64,000 nt of DNA from CAHJXF01 sp038225855 (lineage in GTDB: Bacteria; Pseudomonadota; Gammaproteobacteria; Burkholderiales; Burkholderiaceae_D), in the NCBI GenBank assembly GCA_038225855.1, contig JBBRQU010000016.1, forward strand, positions 1 through 64,000. Direction: 5' to 3'. How positions within the stretch are numbered: the stretch's first letter is position 1; every line of letters begins with the position of its first letter. The position numbers and the translations under genes are program-made. Positions 36,852 through 45,220 of the stretch are shown piece by piece. The notes under the pieces were generated by a model that was not told where the DNA came from, made no database searches, and saw only the letters and a program-made list of their open reading frames with translations.

Positions 36852-37601
36852 TCAACTCTGAAGCTTGAACGGATTGAAGTTGGTGCCGCGATCGTAGTAG
36901 TCCTCGTGTTCCTTGCGCTTCAGGAAATTGACGACCTTGTAGGTCAGTGGCGTCGCGATGACTTCCCAGCCGGTCTTGAGCACGTACTGCGTCAACGCGA
37001 CCTTGACGATGTCGGCGTTCTCCCAGATGCCGTAGAACGCGATCACATAGAACAGCGACGAGTCGACCGCTTCGCCGACGATGGTCGAGCCTATGGTTCG
37101 CGTCCACAACCATCTGCCTTCGGTCATGAGCTTCATCTTGGCGAGCACGTAACTGTTCGCGAAGCTGCCGCACCAGAACGCGAGCATCGATGCGGCCGCG
37201 ATGCGCCACGCATTGCCGAAGACCGCGTCGAGCGCGGGCTGATAAACCTTCATGTATTCCGAAGGTCCGGGCGGCAGATGCACGACGACCCAGGACATCA
37301 GCGACGCGAAAGCGAGCGCGAAGAAGCCGGCCCACACTACCCGACGATCACGACCGTAGCCATAAACCTCGGTCAAGATGTCGCCGAAGAAATAGCTGAT
37401 CGGGAAGAACAGGATGCCGGCGCCGAAGGGCGTGGGTCCGACGATCGGAAGATCGATGATCGCCTGCTTGGCCGCGCCAATGAAGTTGGAACACAGCAGC
37501 ACGCAGACGAAGGCCGCCATCACGAAATCGTAGTAGCGGTAAGAGCGGCGATCGGCAGCGCGGTACGCGCCGCGCTCGGGGCTCGGGGCCGTTTGATCCA
37601 T
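36852..37601 (-). CDS. yhhQ: Queuosine precursor (preQ0) transporter, YhhQ family
   Basis: 249 residues with about six membrane segments. Typical blocks are FVCVLLCSNFIGAAKQ, FPISYFFGDILTEVYGYG and STIVGEAVDSSLFYVIAF. The family imports 7-cyano-7-deazaguanine for queuosine tRNA modification. The ATG at 37601 is chosen because the preceding residues are not family-like. The C-terminal tail KRKEHEDYYDRGTNFNPF is usual. Confidence 0.9.
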   Translation of the reverse strand: MDQTAPSPERGAYRAADRRSYRYYDFVMAAFVCVLLCSNFIGAAKQAIIDLPIVGPTPFGAGILFFPISYFFGDILTEVYGYGRDRRVVWAGFFALAFASLMSWVVVHLPPGPSEYMKVYQPALDAVFGNAWRIAAASMLAFWCGSFANSYVLAKMKLMTEGRWLWTRTIGSTIVGEAVDSSLFYVIAFYGIWENADIVKVALTQYVLKTGWEVIATPLTYKVVNFLKRKEHEDYYDRGTNFNPFKLQS

Positions 37602-37670
37602 GGTCGCGAAAGGCGGAAATGAGAAGGCCGAAGAATCGCACACGCGCGGCGGTCTCGTCGCGCATTTCCT

Positions 37671-39698
37671 TCAGACCTTGGCTACGCGCGGCTGCGCGAG
37701 CAGCGCCTTCAATCGCGCCATACGCATCTGCGGAGACACAGCGTCGCCTTCGCCTTCGACTGCGGGCCCCGCCCGATCGAGACCGAGTTCGGCGATGAAG
37801 CGCGATGGCTCGCACGTCTGATGCTCGCGCGCGCGACGCCGCTTTCTGCACCAACTGATCGCCAGACTCTTCTGCGCGCGCGTGACGCCGACATACATCA
37901 GGCGCCGCTCTTCCTCGATGCGTTGCGAACGCGTTGCGGGGTCATCGCCGGGGTCATCGTCGCCGTTGCCCTTGTGCGGCAACAGTCCTTCTTCGACGCC
38001 GACCAGAAAGACGTGGCCGAACTCGAGGCCTTTCGCGGCGTGCAAGGTCGACAGGCGGACCGCATCGACGTCCTGGTCCTGGTTGTCGAACATGCTCAGC
38101 AGCGCGATCGATTGCGTGGCCGCGATCAGGTTCTTGCCGTCTTCTTCGCAGCGCTTCGCGATCCATGCGGTGAAGTCCAATACGTTCTGCCAGCGCGTCT
38201 GCGCGCCGCGTTCGTCCGACCCATCGAAAAGATGCGCGCGATAGTCGATCGCCGAAAGCACATCGCCGAGTACGCGATCGGCGGGCTCGCGTTCGGCGCG
38301 CGCCTGCATGCGATTGACGAATGCGGTGAACTGGTCGAGCGGTTCGAATTGACGAGGCGCGACGCGCGTCGCGAATGACGCTTCGCACGCGGCCTCGAAC
38401 AAGGACACGCCGCGCTGGCTCGCGTAGTTGCCCAATGCTTCGAGCGTCGCCGTGCCCACGCCGCGCTTGGGCACGGTGACCGCGCGAATGAAGGCCGGGT
38501 CGTCGTCGAGGTTGGCGAACAGGCGCAGCCACGCGATCAGGTCGCGTATCTCGGCACGTTCGAAAAACGATTGCCCGCCCGAAAGCACATAGGGAATCTT
38601 TTCCTTGCGCAGCGCTTCTTCGAAGACGCGCGCCTGATGGTTGCCGCGATAGAGGACAGCATAGTCGGACCACTTCGTGCGTCGCTCGAAGCGATGAGCC
38701 GACAGACGAATTGCAATCGACTCGGCTTCGTGCAGGTCGTCGTTCATGGCGCTCACGGTGACGGCCTCGCCCGGCGCGTGCTCGCTCCAGAGTTTCTTCT
38801 CGAAGAGCTTGGGGTTCGCCGCGATCAAGGCATTGGCCGCAGCGAGGATGCGCCCGCTCGATCGATAGTTCTGCTCGAGCTGGATGACCTTCAGTTGCGG
38901 GTAGTCGCTTTGAAGATTCGCGAGGTTGTCGAGCGTCGCGCCCCGCCACGCGTAGATCGCCTGGTCGTCGTCGCCGACCGCGGTCAGCGCGGCCCGCGAG
39001 CCCGCAAGCTGGCGCAGCAAACGGTATTGGCACGCGTTGGTGTCCTGCACTTCATCGACCAGCAGATAACGCAGTCGTGACTGCCAGCGATAGAGCACGT
39101 CGTGATGCGCTTCGAACAACGCAACCGCCCGTGCAATCAAGTCGTCGAAGTCCACTGCGTGATAGGCGCGCAGCGTTGCCGCATAACTTCGGAGCACGCG
39201 CGCGTCGCGGGCTTCATCGCCATGCTGCGCGTCGCTTTCGACGTCGTCGGCCGTCCGCATCGCGTTCTTCCATAGCGAGATGCGCGCTTGCAGGCCTTTG
39301 ACGAACGCGGGATCGCTGCTCGCGCACAGGTCCTGAAGAATCGCGCGCACGTCGTCGGACGAAAGAATCGAGAAGCGTGGTTTGAGACCGACGTGCTCGG
39401 CCTCGGCGCGAAGAATCTGCACACCGAGCGAATGGAAGGTCGAAACGATCAGGCCGCGCGATGCCTTCCCTTCGAGCAACGAGGCAACACGCTGGCGCAT
39501 CTCGGCTGCGGCCTTGTTGGTAAAGGTGAGCGCGGCGATCTGCCGCGCTTCGTAGCCGCAGTCGGAAATCAGGTGGGCGATCTTGTGTGTGATCACCCGT
39601 GTCTTGCCGCTGCCCGCGCCCGCGAGTACGAGACAAGGACCATCGACATAATGAACCGCGGCGCGCTGAGGCGCATTCAATAGGGAGAGATCGGGCAT
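37671..39698 (-). CDS. rep: ATP-dependent DNA helicase Rep
   Basis: 675 residues, an SF1A 3'-5' helicase of Rep size. Motifs: Walker A LAGAGSGKTRV, motif Ia ALTFTNKAA, Walker B LLVDEVQDTNACQ, motif III VGDDDQAIYAWRGA, and LSTLHAAKGLEF. Rep removes proteins ahead of replication forks and restarts stalled forks. The short C-terminus, without UvrD-like extra tail, favours Rep over UvrD. priA, another fork restart gene, is 800 bases upstream. Confidence 0.93.
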   Translation of the reverse strand: MPDLSLLNAPQRAAVHYVDGPCLVLAGAGSGKTRVITHKIAHLISDCGYEARQIAALTFTNKAAAEMRQRVASLLEGKASRGLIVSTFHSLGVQILRAEAEHVGLKPRFSILSSDDVRAILQDLCASSDPAFVKGLQARISLWKNAMRTADDVESDAQHGDEARDARVLRSYAATLRAYHAVDFDDLIARAVALFEAHHDVLYRWQSRLRYLLVDEVQDTNACQYRLLRQLAGSRAALTAVGDDDQAIYAWRGATLDNLANLQSDYPQLKVIQLEQNYRSSGRILAAANALIAANPKLFEKKLWSEHAPGEAVTVSAMNDDLHEAESIAIRLSAHRFERRTKWSDYAVLYRGNHQARVFEEALRKEKIPYVLSGGQSFFERAEIRDLIAWLRLFANLDDDPAFIRAVTVPKRGVGTATLEALGNYASQRGVSLFEAACEASFATRVAPRQFEPLDQFTAFVNRMQARAEREPADRVLGDVLSAIDYRAHLFDGSDERGAQTRWQNVLDFTAWIAKRCEEDGKNLIAATQSIALLSMFDNQDQDVDAVRLSTLHAAKGLEFGHVFLVGVEEGLLPHKGNGDDDPGDDPATRSQRIEEERRLMYVGVTRAQKSLAISWCRKRRRAREHQTCEPSRFIAELGLDRAGPAVEGEGDAVSPQMRMARLKALLAQPRVAKV

Positions 39699-39838
39699 CG
39701 ATGCGAAAGCTGCATCGATACCGATTCGACGCGTAGCGGGCGCGATGCTACACGATGCGCACCGCGGTTATTGCGTGCTGGGGTAGCCGTCGCGGCGTCT
39801 TGAACAAACGCGGCGGAAGACGCGTCAATGAGATCGGG

Positions 39839-40018
39839 TCAGGCGATCGGTGAAGTTGTCGGGGGATCGCCGATGGGAGGCGGCGTCACCGGCGGAATTT
39901 CGGTTGGAGGCGGCACTTCGACCGGCTCGACCGGATCGGTGATCGGCGCTGGGCCGGGCAAGGGATTGGGTGATGGCGCAGGCCTTGGCTGCGGATCGGG
40001 ATTGGGCGTGATGTGCAT
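39839..40018 (-). CDS. Small proline-rich protein
   Basis: 59 residues, about 40 percent proline by eye, starting MHITPNPDPQPRPAPSPN and ending DPPTTSPIA. GGAGG stands 6 bases before the ATG, a better ribosome-binding site than many larger genes here have. Similar short Pro-rich proteins of unknown function occur across proteobacteria. It has no membrane segment or cysteine. It follows csbD on the same strand, with a strong terminator in between, so it needs readthrough or a promoter inside csbD. Confidence 0.6.
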   Translation of the reverse strand: MHITPNPDPQPRPAPSPNPLPGPAPITDPVEPVEVPPPTEIPPVTPPPIGDPPTTSPIA

Positions 40019-40044
40019 GCTCGGCCTCCAGAGAACTCGAAATC

Positions 40045-40068
40045 AAAAAGGGGCTTGCGCCCCTTTTT
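40045..40068 (-). terminator. Intrinsic terminator after csbD (bidirectional form)
   Basis: AAAAAGGGGC (40045-40054), a 4-base loop, and GCCCCTTTTT (40059-40068). The stem is perfect and flanked by A and T runs, so it can end transcription on either strand. It lies 21 bases after the csbD stop. Confidence 0.9.
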
Positions 40069-40089
40069 CAAACGACAGGCACGCAGCGA

Positions 40090-40299
40090 TCAGCGATCCC
40101 TGCTTCTCACCGTGTCCGTGTCTTTCACGACGTCCTTCACGTCTTCAACCACATCACCTGCGGTCGCACGAGCCTTGCCGCCGACTTGCTGCGCAAGACC
40201 CTTGGCCTGAAGTGCTTTGTCGTCCACGGCACGTCCGGTGACTTCCTTGACCTTGCCCACAGCTTCATCGACTCGACCCTTGACTTGATCCTTGTTCAT
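40090..40299 (-). CDS. CsbD family stress-response protein
   Basis: 69 residues, starting MNKDQVKGRVDEAVGKVKEV, the CsbD signature, with a second similar helix (AKGLAQQVGGKARATAGD). These small charged helical proteins are induced by general stress in many bacteria; the molecular role is unknown. GAGG precedes the ATG. Followed by a strong terminator. Confidence 0.88.
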   Translation of the reverse strand: MNKDQVKGRVDEAVGKVKEVTGRAVDDKALQAKGLAQQVGGKARATAGDVVEDVKDVVKDTDTVRSRDR

Positions 40300-40488
40300 C
40301 TGAACCTCGCGTGAAAGTTTCGAAAAGTGAGAGGGCGCCGCGGAATGGTCTGAACGTGCGCGAATCTACCGACACTCCAGGGCGCGCTCTACTGCCGAGG
40401 ACTTTAGGCGCGTCGCAAGCGATGCTTTTTCAGCAGCGCCCTGAATGGCTTGTAGGACATGCTCAAAATTGTCGGGTCAGCGGTATCC

Positions 40489-42654
40489 TCATATGTCGAG
40501 TGGATCGATCTCGACATGCCATCGCGTTCTTGCGCGCATCGCATGCAGCGCGGCAAGCCACGCGTCGAGAAATGCGTGGAGTGCCGGACGTACCGATGAC
40601 TCGACCAGCAACTGCGCACGCTCGACTCCTGCGACGCGCGCAATCGTCATCGGTACCGGGTCGTATAGCGTGACCTTGGTAGTCGAGCCGAGTTGCTCGC
40701 CGATGCATACGCCTTGCGCACGCGCCGCGTTCAGAAATGCCAATGCATCTTCGGCTGTCTTCGCCTCGGCACGAAGCACGGCCTGATGCGAGAACGGCGG
40801 AAGACCCGCGCGGCGACGTTCGTCGAGCAGGCTCGCCGCGAAGCGCGTGAAGTCGTGTTCGACCAAAGCGCCGAACAGCGGATGCTCGGGTGCGCGCGTT
40901 TGAATCAATACCTCCGCTTCGCCGCTACGCGCACCACCGCGCCCCGCGCGGCCCGCGACTTGCATAAGGTTCGAGAACAGGCGCTCGCTCGCGCGAAAGT
41001 CGTGCGAGTAGAGCGCGCTGTCGGCGTCGAGCACGCACACCAGGGTCACGTTGCGAAAGTCGTGACCTTTCGCGAGCATCTGCGTACCCACGAGTATGTC
41101 GAGGTCGCCCAGATGTACCGCGTCGAGGAGGCCGGCCGCGGCGCCTTTTCTTCGCGTGCTGTCGCGATCGATGCGCGCGATGCGCGCAGACGGAAACAGG
41201 CTGCGCAGACTTTCTTCCACGCGTTGAGTGCCGCGCCCGATCGCGGCGAGGTCGGTGTTGCCGCAGGACGGGCACGCGCGGGGCACTCTTTGCTGCCATC
41301 CGCAGTGATGGCAATGCAGGCGGCGATCGGCCTGGTGGAACACTGCGTGGACGCTGCAACGCGGACAGTCGCTCAGCCATCCGCATGCGCCGCATGCGAG
41401 TACCGGCGCGTAACCGCGTCGATTGTGAAAGACCAGCACGGGCTCACGTCGCGCGACCCGATCGGCGATGGCGTCGCGCACGGCATCGGTCAAACCGTGC
41501 TGCGTCTTCGCACGCAAGAGGGGCACGAGGCGGATCGTCGGCAAGCTCGCATCGGACGAGGCGCGCTCGCTGAGAACGACCTTGCGATAGCGGCCGCGCT
41601 CGGCGCGCACCCAAGTCTCCATCGATGGCGTCGCGGACGCGAGCACGACGGGAATCGACTGCCCCTCGTGGCCCCGTCTTTCGCGTCCCTCTCCCTCACG
41701 CCCCGTTCTCTCGCGTCCTTGGTGCGCGCGCACGATCGCGAGGTCGCGCGCTGAATAGCGCAGCCCTTCCTGCTGCTTGTACGACGCATCGTGTTCTTCA
41801 TCGACGACGATGAGGCCGAGCCGAGGCAGCGAAGCCATCACGGCGAGCCGAGTACCCAGCAAGACGTCGACCTTCCCTTCGTGAGCCAGCCACCATTGAA
41901 GCAAGCGCCGACCCTCTGCATGACCGCTGTGCAGGCTCGCGACGCGGGCGTGCGGCAGCCGTTGCCGGAAGGTCTCTTCCAGTTGCGGCGTGAGATTGAT
42001 TTCGGGTACCAGCACGAGCGCCTGCAGTCCGGCGGCAATCGTTTCGCCGATGGCGCGTAGATAGACTTCCGTCTTGCCGCTACCCGTCACGCCATACAAC
42101 AGGATTGGGAGGGGAAGCGTCGCGGCGGTTCGCGCTCCCAGAACCACGGCCAGCGCATGGCTCTGCATCGCGTTCAACGAGAGCGGGTCGGCGACGCCAC
42201 GGATCGGAGTGGTTTCTTGGTCGGCGGCAGTCTCGCGCTCGCCGCGTTTGATCGCTCGGTCGATCGAAGGAAGATGCGCAACCCGCGTTCCGTCGGCAGA
42301 AGGTGGTGACAAGGTGTAGCGATCGGGCCGCCTCAAGAGCGCGGGAAGCGACGGCAGCGCGACCTCTCCGAGCGACCGGTGATAGTAACGCGCGGCGAAT
42401 CGGACAAACGTCAACCACTCCGACGACAACGGCGCGAGTCCTGCGACGGTCGCGGTGGCATCGCGCAGACGTTGCGGCTCGATGGTCGCAGCGTCCGTTA
42501 TTTCGGCGACGAGACCCACGAGCATTCTCGATCCGAACGGAGCGAGGACCAGTTGTCCGACCTCGGCTGGGCCTGCCCAGCGGTAGTCGTACAAGCCGTC
42601 TCCGATTACGGCGGCGGCAGGTGTATCGAGCGCAATACGGAGGATGCTGAGCAT
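40489..42654 (-). CDS. priA: Primosomal replication protein N' (PriA helicase)
   Basis: 721 residues. PriA reloads the replisome at collapsed forks. Walker A is GVTGSGKT (188-195), the DEEH box is at 285-288 (VVDEEHDASYKQ), and the zinc-binding cysteines lie in CGACGWLSDCPRCS, CHHCGW and CPSCGN. Residues 313-332, between the DEEH and ATPS motifs, are a highly charged Gly/Arg/Glu insert not seen in typical PriA. The AT-rich spacer before the gene carries DnaA-box-like sequences. Confidence 0.96.
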   Translation of the reverse strand: MLSILRIALDTPAAAVIGDGLYDYRWAGPAEVGQLVLAPFGSRMLVGLVAEITDAATIEPQRLRDATATVAGLAPLSSEWLTFVRFAARYYHRSLGEVALPSLPALLRRPDRYTLSPPSADGTRVAHLPSIDRAIKRGERETAADQETTPIRGVADPLSLNAMQSHALAVVLGARTAATLPLPILLYGVTGSGKTEVYLRAIGETIAAGLQALVLVPEINLTPQLEETFRQRLPHARVASLHSGHAEGRRLLQWWLAHEGKVDVLLGTRLAVMASLPRLGLIVVDEEHDASYKQQEGLRYSARDLAIVRAHQGRERTGREGEGRERRGHEGQSIPVVLASATPSMETWVRAERGRYRKVVLSERASSDASLPTIRLVPLLRAKTQHGLTDAVRDAIADRVARREPVLVFHNRRGYAPVLACGACGWLSDCPRCSVHAVFHQADRRLHCHHCGWQQRVPRACPSCGNTDLAAIGRGTQRVEESLRSLFPSARIARIDRDSTRRKGAAAGLLDAVHLGDLDILVGTQMLAKGHDFRNVTLVCVLDADSALYSHDFRASERLFSNLMQVAGRAGRGGARSGEAEVLIQTRAPEHPLFGALVEHDFTRFAASLLDERRRAGLPPFSHQAVLRAEAKTAEDALAFLNAARAQGVCIGEQLGSTTKVTLYDPVPMTIARVAGVERAQLLVESSVRPALHAFLDAWLAALHAMRARTRWHVEIDPLDI

Positions 42655-43002
42655 CGGAACGCTGTTCGCCTCAACGTTCGAGATCGCAGAAATTTGGCAG
42701 GAATATGCAGTAAGTAATTGTGACTACGACGCTTTTTTGGTTTGCACAGATATTGTGGACAACTTTGTGAAGAACGGTGCTGCGGCGCGGCTAACTGTCG
42801 GAGTCCAAAGGCTTTTTGTCAAAATGCCGAAACATTAGGCAGTCGCGATTTTATTTAGAATCATATACTTGGAGAGACGAAGTAGCACAAAAACAATGGG
42901 GCTGCCCCCTTTCGCCCGGCACACGATTTTTGTGTATAAGTCAAGCGAAGCGGCAGCGATTTCGCCGCAGATGTACAGATCCTGGCCCCGCAGTCGCGAC
43001 GG
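42655..43002. promoter_or_regulatory. AT-rich spacer between hemE and priA with DnaA-box-like 9-mers
   Basis: No gene is seen in these 348 bases, which are clearly richer in A/T than the surroundings. A perfect DnaA box TGTGTATAA is at 42931-42939. TGTGGACAA (42754-42762) and TGTGAAGAA (42766-42774), each one mismatch from consensus, are exactly 12 bases apart in the same orientation. It must also hold the priA promoter. Whether DnaA binds here is inference. Confidence 0.45.
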
Positions 43003-44106
43003 TTAGTGCTCGCTCGCTGCGACGCTTCGTTGGCGACTCATTTCGTGAACCGCTTCGACCAGGGTTTCCACTGCGTCGGGGCGCGTGAACTGCGAGATGC
43101 CGTGGCCGAGATTGAAGACGTGTCCGCGCGACTGGGGACTGTCGAAGCCGTCGAGAACATCGGCCACTTGCTCACAGATCGCTTGGTCTTCCCCGAAAAG
43201 CACGGCCGGGTCGAGGTTACCTTGCAGGGCGCAAGCATCGCCCAGCTGCGCGCGTGCGACGCGTGGGGCTATGGTCCAATCCAATCCGATCGCATCGACG
43301 CCGGTGTTCGCGATATCGGAAAGCCAGAGACCCCCGCCTTTGGTGAAGATAATGCTGGGCACGCGCATGCCCGCATGCGTCCGCGGCAGCCGGTCGATGA
43401 TCTTCTTCATGGGCGCGAGCGACCAATCCCGATAGGCGTCGTGGGCGAGGACTCCGCCCCAGGTATCGAAGATCATTACGGCCTGCGCACCGGCTTCGAT
43501 TTGGGCGCACAGGTAGGCGATGATCGATTGTGTATTGACCTCGAGGATGCGCGCGAGCAAGTCGGGACGACGGTAGAGCATCGTCTTGATCTTCAGGAAG
43601 TCGCGTGACGAGCCGCCTTCGACCATGTAGCACGCGAGAGTCCAGGGGCTTCCCGAGAACCCGATCAGCGGTACGCGTTGCACGCCTTCGGCGTCGGTCA
43701 GCGCGCGCCGAATCTGCGCGACGGCGTCGTACACGTATTGCAGACTCCCGTGTGGGGGGACGCGCAGTTTCGCCACATCGCCTTCGTTTTCGAGCGGGCA
43801 TGCGAAATGGGGCCCTTCGCCTTCGAGAAACTGAAGGCCCAGACCCATCGCGTCGGGGATCGTCAGAATGTCGGAGAAGAGAATCGCCGCATCGAGGTCG
43901 TAGCGATCCAGCGGCTGCAACGTGACCTCGGTCGCGTAGTCGGGTGTCTTCGCGAGATTGAGAAACGATCCGGCTTTCTTGCGGGTCGCGAGGTATTCGG
44001 GCAGATAGCGGCCGGCCTGTCGCATCAACCACACCGGCGTGTATGGCGTAGGCTCGCGCAGGAGAGCGCGAAGAAGGGTGTCGTTGGCGAGGCGCGTGGT
44101 GAGCAT
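43003..44106 (-). CDS. hemE: Uroporphyrinogen decarboxylase
   Basis: 367 residues from the ATG at 44106, which gives the family N-terminus (NDTLLRALLREPTPYTPVWLMRQAGRYLPEY). It decarboxylates uroporphyrinogen III to coproporphyrinogen III in haem synthesis. The RQAGRY loop and IGFSGSPWTLACYMVEGG are diagnostic. Upstream of priA on the same strand and divergent from tdk. Confidence 0.97.
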   Translation of the reverse strand: MLTTRLANDTLLRALLREPTPYTPVWLMRQAGRYLPEYLATRKKAGSFLNLAKTPDYATEVTLQPLDRYDLDAAILFSDILTIPDAMGLGLQFLEGEGPHFACPLENEGDVAKLRVPPHGSLQYVYDAVAQIRRALTDAEGVQRVPLIGFSGSPWTLACYMVEGGSSRDFLKIKTMLYRRPDLLARILEVNTQSIIAYLCAQIEAGAQAVMIFDTWGGVLAHDAYRDWSLAPMKKIIDRLPRTHAGMRVPSIIFTKGGGLWLSDIANTGVDAIGLDWTIAPRVARAQLGDACALQGNLDPAVLFGEDQAICEQVADVLDGFDSPQSRGHVFNLGHGISQFTRPDAVETLVEAVHEMSRQRSVAASEH

Positions 44107-44189
44107 GAAGGGTTCCGGCAAGGTCGTGCATTCTACCGATGCGATGCAGGCATCCTTGACGAAAGAAGGATCACACCCAACTGCTACCG

Positions 44190-44756
44190 ATGGCAAAACT
44201 CTACTTTCGCTACTCCGCAATGAATGCGGGCAAGTCGACGGCGCTGCTTCAGGTCGCCCACAACTATGAGGAACGAGGGCAGCGCGTGGCGCTGTTCACT
44301 GCGGCGATCGACACGCGACACGGCGCGGGATTGATCGCGTCGCGCCTGGGCGTCACGCGCTCCGCGGAATCGTTCGATACGACCACCGTGTTCTCCAGGC
44401 TCTTGCGCTCGCGGCCGCCGACTTCTTGCGTGCTGATCGATGAAGCGCAATTTCTGAGCGAAGAGCAGGTGATCGACCTGCACCGCTTCGCACACAGCGA
44501 TCGTGTGCCGGTTATTTGCTACGGCATCCGTAGCGACTTTCAGGGCCGTGCGTTTCCGGGTTCACGCGCGCTCCTGACCTTGGCCGACGATCTCGAAGAG
44601 ATGAAGACCGTGTGCCTGTGCGGGCGCAAAGCGAGCTTCAACATGCGCGTCGACGACGAAGGCCGGCGGGTCACCGAAGGCGCGCAGGTCGAGATCGGCG
44701 GCAACGAACGCTACGAAGCGGTATGTCCGATGCGGTTTTATACCGGAGCCTGCTGA
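44190..44756 (+). CDS. tdk: Thymidine kinase
   Basis: 188 residues, type II (human TK1-like) thymidine kinase. The P-loop is SAMNAGKSTALL, the Walker B region LIDEAQFLS, the lasso region has the zinc-type cysteines (VCLCGRKA and a later Cys), and YEAVCPMRFY ends the protein. It salvages thymidine. The only plus-strand gene between 35 and 52 kb, divergent from hemE and convergent with atpC. Confidence 0.95.
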   Translation: MAKLYFRYSAMNAGKSTALLQVAHNYEERGQRVALFTAAIDTRHGAGLIASRLGVTRSAESFDTTTVFSRLLRSRPPTSCVLIDEAQFLSEEQVIDLHRFAHSDRVPVICYGIRSDFQGRAFPGSRALLTLADDLEEMKTVCLCGRKASFNMRVDDEGRRVTEGAQVEIGGNERYEAVCPMRFYTGAC

Positions 44757-44795
44757 ACTCGTTGCATGCGGAATTCCATCCGCGGCGGCCGCAAT

Positions 44796-45218
44796 CTATC
44801 GCTTGTGCCGCAGCTTCTGAATCGCGGCGAGCTGAGCGGCCATAATCACGAGTTCGGATTGGGCGCGCGCGAGATCGAGGTCGCTCTTCGCATTGGCCAT
44901 CGCTTCCTCCGCGCTGCGCTTGGCCTCGGCTGCCTTGCTTTCGTCGAGGTCCTCGCCGCGGATCGCGGTGTCGGCAAGCACCGTGACGAGGTGTGGCTGC
45001 ACTTCCAGAATGCCACCGGCAACGAACACGAATTCGTCTTCGGCCTGCCCCGCGATCTTGATGCGTACCGCGCCCGGTCTGATTCGCGTGATCAGCGGCG
45101 CGTGTCGGGGATAGATGCCGAGCTCGCCCGCTTCGCCGGGCAAAGCCACGAATTCGGCCTCGCCGGAGAAGATCGATTCTTCTGCGGAGACGACGTCGAC
45201 GTGAATGGTGTTGGCCAT
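44796..45218 (-). CDS. atpC: ATP synthase F1 subunit epsilon
   Basis: 140 residues from the ATG at 45218, two bases after the atpD stop. The N-terminal beta-sandwich (TIHVDVVSAEESIFSGEAEFV, GELGIYPRHAPLIT) and the C-terminal two-helix hairpin are complete. It belongs to the central stalk and inhibits ATP hydrolysis. Last gene of the atp operon; no clear terminator is visible in the 39 bases to the convergent tdk stop. Confidence 0.96.
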   Translation of the reverse strand: MANTIHVDVVSAEESIFSGEAEFVALPGEAGELGIYPRHAPLITRIRPGAVRIKIAGQAEDEFVFVAGGILEVQPHLVTVLADTAIRGEDLDESKAAEAKRSAEEAMANAKSDLDLARAQSELVIMAAQLAAIQKLRHKR

Positions 45219-45220
45219 GA

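Noticed and set aside
39828..40241. 137-codon plus-strand Gly-rich frame
   Set aside because: It is the antisense of the proline-rich gene, runs through the terminator and into csbD, and has no motif.
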